A stretch of DNA of 64,000 bases from CAYLNH01 sp964384625 (lineage in GTDB: Bacteria; Verrucomicrobiota; Lentisphaeria; JABSQK01). The translations under genes were made by a program, and so were the position numbers. Shown piece after piece: positions 58,447-64,000 of the stretch (positions are counted from its first letter, which is position 1; each line of letters opens with the position of its first letter). The stretch covers positions 90,828-154,827 of the forward strand of contig CAYLNH010000001.1 of assembly GCA_964384625.1 (NCBI GenBank), written 5' to 3'. Below the pieces are notes generated by a model. That model searched no databases. It saw only the letters and a list, made by a program, of their open reading frames with translations, and was not told where the DNA came from.

Positions 58447-58544
58447 TCATCCCCAGGCCTTGCGTTCTATCGACGTCAGGCTAGATTTAGTCGCCGAATC
58501 ATAATGGGTTGCGGAATTTCCTGTGCCCGAAGGATGGCTCTGCC

Positions 58545-58988
58545 ATGGGAAAACCAAGGATCCTTCTGATCGAGGACAACTCCGACGACGAGATCTTGAC
58601 GATGCGCGCCCTGGACGCGGCAGCGATCAAGGCCGATATCGACGTGGTCCACGACGGCGCGGAAGCGTTGGATTACCTTTTGGGCCGCGGGCCCTGCCGG
58701 GATCGGGACCGGCACGTCCTGCCGCAGCTCATTCTGCTCGATTTGAAACTGCCCAAGATCGATGGTCTGCAGGTCGTCCGCCAGGTCAAAGAAACGGAAG
58801 CGACCCGGCTCATCCCGATTGTCGTCCTGACCACGTCCGACGAGAACACCGATATCTGTCGGAGTTACCAATACGGGGCCAACAGTTATGTGCGCAAACC
58901 GGTGGACTTCAACCGGTTTCAGGAGGCCATCCGGCAGATCAGCCGGTATTGGCTGCAACTGAATGAAGCTCCGCGAGCCCGAGGCTGA
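58545..58988 (+). CDS. Single-domain response regulator (Rcp1-like)
   Basis: The 147-residue product is one receiver domain with Glu10-Asp11, phospho-acceptor Asp66 (LILLDLKLPKIDG), Thr96-Thr97 and Lys118, and no output domain. The extended loop after DYLLGRGP is typical of Rcp1-like regulators that work with phytochrome-type or hybrid kinases. AAGGA lies ten bases before the ATG. The next gene, a hybrid histidine kinase, starts three bases after its stop, so the two surely work together. Confidence 0.9.
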   Translation: MGKPRILLIEDNSDDEILTMRALDAAAIKADIDVVHDGAEALDYLLGRGPCRDRDRHVLPQLILLDLKLPKIDGLQVVRQVKETEATRLIPIVVLTTSDENTDICRSYQYGANSYVRKPVDFNRFQEAIRQISRYWLQLNEAPRARG

Positions 58989-58991
58989 ACG

Positions 58992-60920
58992 ATGCCCAAA
59001 GCACTACGCGTCATCATTGTCGAAGATTCTGAAGACGATCTCCTGCTGCTGCTGCGCGAGTTGCGCCGGGGCGGTTACGACCCGGAACACGTGCGGGTCG
59101 AGTCGGAGGCGGCCCTGCGCGACGCCCTCGACCGGCAAGGCTGGGATCTGGTGCTGTCGGACTACAATCTGCCGGGGTTCGACGGCATCGCCGCCCTGAA
59201 GTTCTGTCGGGACTGCAAGCTGGACCTCCCGTTCATCGTGGTTTCGGGGGCGGTCGGCGAAGAAGTTGCCGTCGATCTGATGAAGGCGGGGGCGCACGAT
59301 TTCATCCGCAAGGACAATCTAAGCCGGCTGGTGCCGGCAATCGAACGCGAGCTGCAGGAAGCCGAGATGCGGCGCCAGCGCCGGTTGGCGGAACAGGCGC
59401 TGCGGGAAAGCGAAGAGAAATTTCGGGCCCTGGTTGACTCGTCGCCGGATGCGATCCTGTCGCTGGATCGCGACGCCCGCATCCTGTCGTTCAACTCGGC
59501 GGCGGTGACCATGTGGGGCTACGGAGCGGAAGACGTGATCGGCACGTCGCTGCTCGAATCCGGAATCATCACCAAGGCCTCGCGCGCTCGCGCGAGCGAC
59601 GAACTGGAACGGACGTTTGCCGGTGAAACGCGACCGCCCTATGAACTGACCACCCGCCATCTGGACGGCGAAGAGGTCTATGTCGAAGCCAACGCCCTGT
59701 TGATGCGGGAAAGCCGGGGCGGCAGCCGCGTGCAGCTGGCGCTGCGCAACATTACGGAACGGCGCAAGCTCGAAAGCCAACTGCAGTTGTCGCAGAAGAT
59801 GGAAGCGATCGGACAGCTGGCCGGCGGTGTCGCCCACGACTTCAACAACCAGCTCAGCGGCATTATCGGCTGCTCCGAAATCCTCCGCAGCGAGGTCGAA
59901 GGCGACGAAGAACTGACGTGGTTCGTCGATATAATTTCGACCGCCGCCGAGCAGGCCGCCGGACTCACGCGGCAGCTCCTGGCTTTCGCCCGCAAGAGCA
60001 AGTACCAGACAACACCGGTCCACATCCACGAGGTCATCGCCGAGGTCGTGCCGCTGCTGGAACACACGCTGGACCGGCGCATCAGGATCGTGCGCGAGCT
60101 GCAGGCGGAGCCCGATCTGGTCCTGGGCGATCCGTCGCAGCTGCAGAACGCCGTGCTGAACCTGGCGCTCAATGCCCGCGATGCCATGCCCGACGGCGGT
60201 CCGCTGACGTTCGCGACGAAGACGACGGAGCTTGATCCGGAGTTCTGCCGCAGCCATCCGAATCAGGCCGTCCCGGGGATGTACCTGCAGATTTCCGTTC
60301 GCGACTCCGGCGTCGGCATCGACCAGGCAACCATGCCCCATATCTTCGAACCGTTCTTCACCACCAAACCCATCGGCAAAGGCACCGGCCTCGGACTGGC
60401 CGCCGTCTACGGCACCGTCAAGAGTCACAACGGCACCATCAGCGTCTCCAGCGAGCCGGACAAAGGCACGACGTTCAATCTGTTCCTGCCGCTCGACCAG
60501 GAGACCAACGCCGCCGATGTCAAGCCCGGCGGCGAAGACAGCGTCTCCGGCACCGGCCACATCCTGGTTATCGATGACGAAGCCATCGTCCGCAGCATCG
60601 CCGAACGAATGCTCGTGCGCATGGGCTATGAGGTGAGCGTCGCAACCGACGGCCCGGAGGGCATCGAAGCCTTCGACCAACTCAAAGATGAGCTCAAACT
60701 GGTCATCCTCGATATGGTCATGCCCAGCATGAGCGGTCGCGATGTCTTCTTCGAACTGCGCCGGCTCGACCCGAACGCCAGGATCCTGGTGGCTTCCGGC
60801 CACGTCATGAGCGAGGATATTCAGGAGGTCCTGGAAGCCGGCGCCATGGACTTCATCCAGAAGCCGTTCCGGCTGAACGCGCTGTCGACGAAGGTCGCGC
60901 AGGCAATGCAGACCTCATAA
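58992..60920 (+). CDS. Hybrid histidine kinase: receiver, PAS, kinase, receiver
   Basis: The 642-residue product has, in order, an N-terminal receiver (Asp57), a PAS domain (about 140-255, FRALVDSSPDAILSLD), a dimerisation domain with His282 in AGGVAHDFNNQL, an ATPase domain with NAVLNLALNARDAMPDGG, DSGVGI and GKGTGLGLAAVYG, and a C-terminal receiver with Asp574 and Lys624. It has no membrane segment. The upstream single-domain regulator is a likely partner. Its last six bases overlap the 3' end of the converging AraC gene. Confidence 0.93.
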   Translation: MPKALRVIIVEDSEDDLLLLLRELRRGGYDPEHVRVESEAALRDALDRQGWDLVLSDYNLPGFDGIAALKFCRDCKLDLPFIVVSGAVGEEVAVDLMKAGAHDFIRKDNLSRLVPAIERELQEAEMRRQRRLAEQALRESEEKFRALVDSSPDAILSLDRDARILSFNSAAVTMWGYGAEDVIGTSLLESGIITKASRARASDELERTFAGETRPPYELTTRHLDGEEVYVEANALLMRESRGGSRVQLALRNITERRKLESQLQLSQKMEAIGQLAGGVAHDFNNQLSGIIGCSEILRSEVEGDEELTWFVDIISTAAEQAAGLTRQLLAFARKSKYQTTPVHIHEVIAEVVPLLEHTLDRRIRIVRELQAEPDLVLGDPSQLQNAVLNLALNARDAMPDGGPLTFATKTTELDPEFCRSHPNQAVPGMYLQISVRDSGVGIDQATMPHIFEPFFTTKPIGKGTGLGLAAVYGTVKSHNGTISVSSEPDKGTTFNLFLPLDQETNAADVKPGGEDSVSGTGHILVIDDEAIVRSIAERMLVRMGYEVSVATDGPEGIEAFDQLKDELKLVILDMVMPSMSGRDVFFELRRLDPNARILVASGHVMSEDIQEVLEAGAMDFIQKPFRLNALSTKVAQAMQTS

Positions 60921-61757
60921 AGATCGACCGGGGCGAAACGGCAAGGCCGCATGCGCGTTGCGAAACGCTTTCGGGGTGACGCCGGTCAGCCGCTTGAAGA
61001 TCCGACGGAAGTACCCTTCGTCGTTGAACCCGCAGCGACAAGCGACCTGCTTGATCCGCAGCATGCTTTCCAGCAGCAGACGCTTCGCGGCGGAAATCTG
61101 GATCTCGTGCAGGAACCGGCTCATGGTCTGGCCGTAGTACTGCCGGAAGACGCGCGCCAGATAGTTCGGATGGCAGCCCATGGCGCGTGCCGCATCTCCG
61201 GCGCCGATGCCGTCGGCGAAGTGCTCCTCGATCCACGCCGCCGCCCGATCCGCCAGACCCTGCGGCCCCGGCTGCACCGGCTGCCGCCGGGCCGCGGCCG
61301 GCGCCAACGCAATCTCATGCAGGATCAGCCGCATCATCAACGCCGGCCAGTCGCTCTGCCACAGCGCCGAACCCTGCTCCGCCAGCAGCAAGCGGAACAG
61401 AATCGACAGCCGGTCCGGCCGGGTCACCGCCGTATACTGCGGCACCGTCAGCCCGTCACCGCCGGGACGGGCAACCGGATCGTCCACCTGGAAGTGCACA
61501 AAGAACAGCGTCAGATCCGGGGGAAACGGCAGTGTCCCCCGATGCCGCCGCCCCGGACAGAGGATGATTGACTCGCCGGGCTGGACGACGAAGTCGTTTT
61601 TGTCCTCCTGTATGCCCAGATAGCCGCTGCGCACAAACAGAATCTCCCAACAGTCCATCACCCGGTCGGCGTGCTTCTGCGGACCCGTCGCACTGAATAA
61701 TGCCCCACTCCCGGGCTGCACAACCGCTTCCGATGAAATTCGCATAGGTGGGAACAT
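60915..61757 (-). CDS. AraC-family transcriptional regulator
   Basis: The 280-residue product has an N-terminal cupin-like sensor region (WEILFVRSGYLGIQEDKNDFVVQPGESIILCPGRRHRGTL) and two C-terminal helix-turn-helix motifs (AARAMGCHPNYLARVFRQYYGQTMSRFLHEIQI, IKQVACRCGFNDEGYFRRIFKRLTGVTPKAFR). The frame is open to 61835, but a consensus promoter at 61783-61810 lies inside that part, so the ATG at 61757 is taken as the start. It is divergent from the URO-D-like gene, its probable target. Confidence 0.9.
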   Translation of the reverse strand: MFPPMRISSEAVVQPGSGALFSATGPQKHADRVMDCWEILFVRSGYLGIQEDKNDFVVQPGESIILCPGRRHRGTLPFPPDLTLFFVHFQVDDPVARPGGDGLTVPQYTAVTRPDRLSILFRLLLAEQGSALWQSDWPALMMRLILHEIALAPAAARRQPVQPGPQGLADRAAAWIEEHFADGIGAGDAARAMGCHPNYLARVFRQYYGQTMSRFLHEIQISAAKRLLLESMLRIKQVACRCGFNDEGYFRRIFKRLTGVTPKAFRNAHAALPFRPGRSL

Positions 61758-61782
61758 AGTTAGTTTTGTCCCTGTTTTCTGC

Positions 61783-61810
61783 AATATCCTCCCCTTGTGC
61801 CGGATGTCAA
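61783..61810 (-). promoter_or_regulatory. Promoter of the AraC-family gene
   Basis: TTGACA (61805-61810), a 16-base spacer and GATATT (61783-61788) lie on the minus strand 26 bases before the AraC start. Confidence 0.7.
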
Positions 61811-62023
61811 GGCATGCCCTAGTGTACTGGCTCACTGAAACGGTGAGGCGTGATCTTGATGCATCTTTGCTGCTCTGCCGGTGGTTGCGTCCCGGCGATA
61901 CGGGTATCGCTGGGTTCGGCTGACAACGCCGCGCGCGAGGCGGCGCAAGAACCGCTCTCCCCGCCAGTGGGACAGTCCACTCGAACCGAGACCCGCCGAG
62001 GATTCATTGACAAGGAGTGCCTT

Positions 62024-63253
62024 ATGGTTTCCGATCACGACCGCCGCGTGCTGCAGGACCTGGCCCGACAGGTTGCCGACGCCGCCGCCCTGCCTGTCCA
62101 TCACGAGCGCCGCGAACTGTGGCAGCAACACAACGACCTGGAGCTGAAAAAACCGTTGATGCTGATCTTCCCGGAGGGCTCCTGGCGTGAGCTGATCCCG
62201 AAGTGCGAGGTGGAAGACGACGCTCTGGCCGGCATCGAGTTTCAACTTCGCAGCCGCCTGTACACCTTCGAGCACTTCCAGGACGACACGGTTCTGGAGA
62301 AGGCATGGCCGGTGCGCAAGGTCGTGCGCAACTCCGGCTGGGGACTGCAGAAGAAGAACATTCCCAGTACCGAAGCCCGGGGCGCCTGGCACTTCGACCC
62401 GGTGATCCACAGCGCCGCCGACCTGAAGAAGCTGACCCACCCGACGATCGAGTACGACGACAAGGCAACGCAGAAGAACCTGGATTTCCACCGGGACCTG
62501 TTCGGCGACATCCTGGACGTCAAGCTGACCGGCGTCCCGCGGCTGTGCTACCATCTGATGAACCAGTACACCGGGTGGCGCGGGCTGGAAGAGATGATGA
62601 TGGACATGTACTGCGAACCGCAGATGCTGCACGACGCCATGGCCTTCCTGACCGAGGGCCACAAGAAGGTGCTGCAGCAGCACCTCGATCAGGACCTCCT
62701 GGAACTCAACAACGACTACACCTACCAGGGTTCGGGCGGCAACGGCTACTGCAACAGCCTGCCGCAGCCGGACCACAACGGCAGCGTCCGCCCCATCGAC
62801 ATGTGGGGCACCGCCGAAGCCCAGGAACTGGCGCAGGTCGGTCCGGAGCAGCACGAAGAGTTCTCGCTGCGCTACGAGAAGGAGCTCCTGGCGCCTTTCG
62901 GCCTGAACGCCTACGGCTGCTGCGAGGACCTGACGAACAAACTCGACCTCGTCTTCCAGATCCCGAATATCCGCCGTATTTCCATCGCGCCCTGGGCGGA
63001 CGTCGATCAATGCGCGGCGAAACTGAAGGGCGACTACATCTTCTCCTGGAAGCCGAATCCGTCGCATCTGGTCGGCGATTTCAACGAGGCGTTCATCCGC
63101 AGCTATATCCGCCACACGATCAATGTCGCCATGGCGCATGACTGTGTCCTGGAACTGGTGTTGAAAGACACCCACACCTGCGAACACCATCCCGAGCGCT
63201 TCGATCGCTGGACGCAGATCGCCCGGGAGGAGATCGAGGCGGCGGCCGGCTGA
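62024..63253 (+). CDS. URO-D-fold protein (uroporphyrinogen decarboxylase family)
   Basis: The 409-residue product follows the URO-D family barrel in its C-terminal half (LGEMMMDMYCEPQMLHDAM-like text, HEEFSLRYEKELLAPFGLNAYGCCEDLTNKL, RRISIAPWADVDQCAAKL, YIFSWKPNPSHLV). Such proteins include HemE and corrinoid methyltransferases; environmental members of this length are mostly uncharacterised. It is unlikely to be HemE because of its long N-terminal part and context next to an AraC regulator. AAGGAG at 62012-62017 lies before the ATG at 62024, which sets the start. Confidence 0.7.
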   Translation: MVSDHDRRVLQDLARQVADAAALPVHHERRELWQQHNDLELKKPLMLIFPEGSWRELIPKCEVEDDALAGIEFQLRSRLYTFEHFQDDTVLEKAWPVRKVVRNSGWGLQKKNIPSTEARGAWHFDPVIHSAADLKKLTHPTIEYDDKATQKNLDFHRDLFGDILDVKLTGVPRLCYHLMNQYTGWRGLEEMMMDMYCEPQMLHDAMAFLTEGHKKVLQQHLDQDLLELNNDYTYQGSGGNGYCNSLPQPDHNGSVRPIDMWGTAEAQELAQVGPEQHEEFSLRYEKELLAPFGLNAYGCCEDLTNKLDLVFQIPNIRRISIAPWADVDQCAAKLKGDYIFSWKPNPSHLVGDFNEAFIRSYIRHTINVAMAHDCVLELVLKDTHTCEHHPERFDRWTQIAREEIEAAAG

Positions 63254-63254
63254 G

Positions 63255-63959
63255 TCATCGCGACGCCTGGCCGGACTCCGGCTGCCGGAAGAAATCGAGG
63301 ATTTCACCGATGCGGGTCAGCGGCATGGAGAAATGACCTTCACCGGGGTAGGTCTTGAGTTCCGCCTGCGGCAGCAGCCGGTGTACCTCGCGGCTGAATT
63401 CCACGGGGACGATGGGATCCGCTTCGCCATGCCAGAGCTGAATGGGCCGGTCCACCTGTTCCAGTGCGAAGCCCCAGTCCGTGGAGTAAATCACCAGATC
63501 GCGGGCCGCCCCGAGACCGCCCCGGCGCAGCGCTTCCCGCGTCGAGTCGATCAGGATGCGCCGCTTGTCGTCGACGCCCAGCAATTCTACATCGGGCCCG
63601 GAATGCCGCCGCAGGTACAACTCCAGCGCTTTGCCCGGATTGCGGCCGGCGACAGCGGCAACAAAGGCGCGATAGACGATGGCGCCGAAGCCCGGCCACC
63701 AGCGCGTCAGCCGCATCCCCCAGCGCATCTCCCAGCTCATCGCCCGGACCGCCGACGGCAAATCGAACGGCCCCAGACCGCAGACGACCCCGACCGCTTC
63801 GAGTCCGGCCATTTGCGCCTGGCAGCAGGCATAGGCATAGGGACCGCCTCCGGAAACGCCGACCAGATGGAACGCCGACACGCCGAGTCGGTCCAGGGCC
63901 TCCTGCAGCATTCCCGGCCAATCCAGCAGACGGCGTTTGGGGACATAGGGCGTGCGCAT
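63255..63959 (-). pseudogene. Alpha/beta hydrolase lacking its N-terminal part
   Basis: The 234-residue product has the nucleophile elbow GVSGGG, a catalytic Asp in WHGEADPIVP and a catalytic His in GEGHFSMP. It begins directly at a segment (RRLLDWPGMLQEALDRLGVSAFHLVGVSGGG) that in normal members lies 60-70 residues from the start, so the HG oxyanion motif is missing. All three minus-strand frames between 63960 and 64000 contain stops, so no upstream part exists within the window. It may be a decayed gene, or it may work with a different oxyanion site. It converges with the URO-D-like gene. Confidence 0.6.
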
Positions 63960-64000
63960 CAATTAGGCGGGCCTTGAATACCTTATTGTATCGTCAGCCT

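Overview
The window is high-G+C bacterial chromosome. Its first 26 kb is translation and transcription core machinery; the rest is a mixed set of envelope, signalling and metabolic genes. The organism is Gram-negative: there is a DsbD-type protein, an LspA with several lipoproteins, an O-antigen-ligase-like protein and an ExbD-like domain. The order tRNA-Thr, tuf, tRNA-Trp, secE, nusG, rplK, rplA, rplJ, rplL, rpoB, rpoC, the histone H1-like lysine repeats, the many Ser/Thr-kinase and receiver genes, and the URO-D-like, PHP-like and AraC genes suggest the Planctomycetes-Verrucomicrobia-Chlamydiae group, perhaps Lentisphaerota or Kiritimatiellota. This placement is an inference and only moderately secure.

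Region 1 (1-3383, plus strand) is the end of the spc/alpha operon: rpmJ (3' end only), rpsM, rpsK, rpsD, rpoA, rplQ, then a clear terminator. Region 2 (3905-23197, minus strand) faces it. It begins at a consensus promoter before tRNA-Thr and runs tuf, tRNA-Trp, secE, nusG, rplK, rplA, rplJ, rplL, rpoB, rpoC, rpsL, rpsG, fusA, rpsJ, rplC, rplD, rplW, rplB, rpsS to a strong terminator. The S10 operon therefore stops after rpsS, and rplV and the following genes are not in the window. RpoB carries Asn at the position of E. coli His526, and S12 carries Pro at the position of Lys88. Both are sites linked to drug sensitivity.

Region 3 (23213-31600) holds rpsA, a degenerate protein kinase, a palindrome-rich intergenic stretch, and an overlapping operon ricT, O-antigen-ligase-like gene, bioH-like, bioC. 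Region 4 (31223-41935) has small lipoprotein and secreted-protein genes, a four-gene ECF-sigma unit, rpsO with a CAU tRNA, a TPR gene with mutM, and the operon dksA-like (with a long histone H1-like Lys/Ala/Thr tail), lspA, miaA.

Region 5 (42005-51291) has a receiver-Ser/Thr-kinase fusion, xseA, a dsbD-gmk-lipoprotein operon, a sugar isomerase-like gene, a membrane-anchored ankyrin protein and a zinc-ribbon membrane protein. Several intergenic stretches hold dyads and diverged repeats; 50950-51160 resembles a decayed structured RNA. Region 6 (51292-56807) is an electron-transfer cluster: fixC, fixX, etfB, etfA and an acyl-CoA dehydrogenase. Region 7 (57100-64000) has a PHP-like protein with an altered metal site, a response regulator with a hybrid histidine kinase, an AraC regulator divergent from a URO-D-fold protein, and an N-terminally truncated alpha/beta hydrolase.

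I saw no prophage, insertion sequence, integrase or CRISPR array. The most unusual items are the H1-tailed DksA, the kinase lacking its ATP-binding lysine, the lipid-anchored ExbD-like domain, the nested palindrome at 26562-26689, and the possible RNA remnant near 51000.
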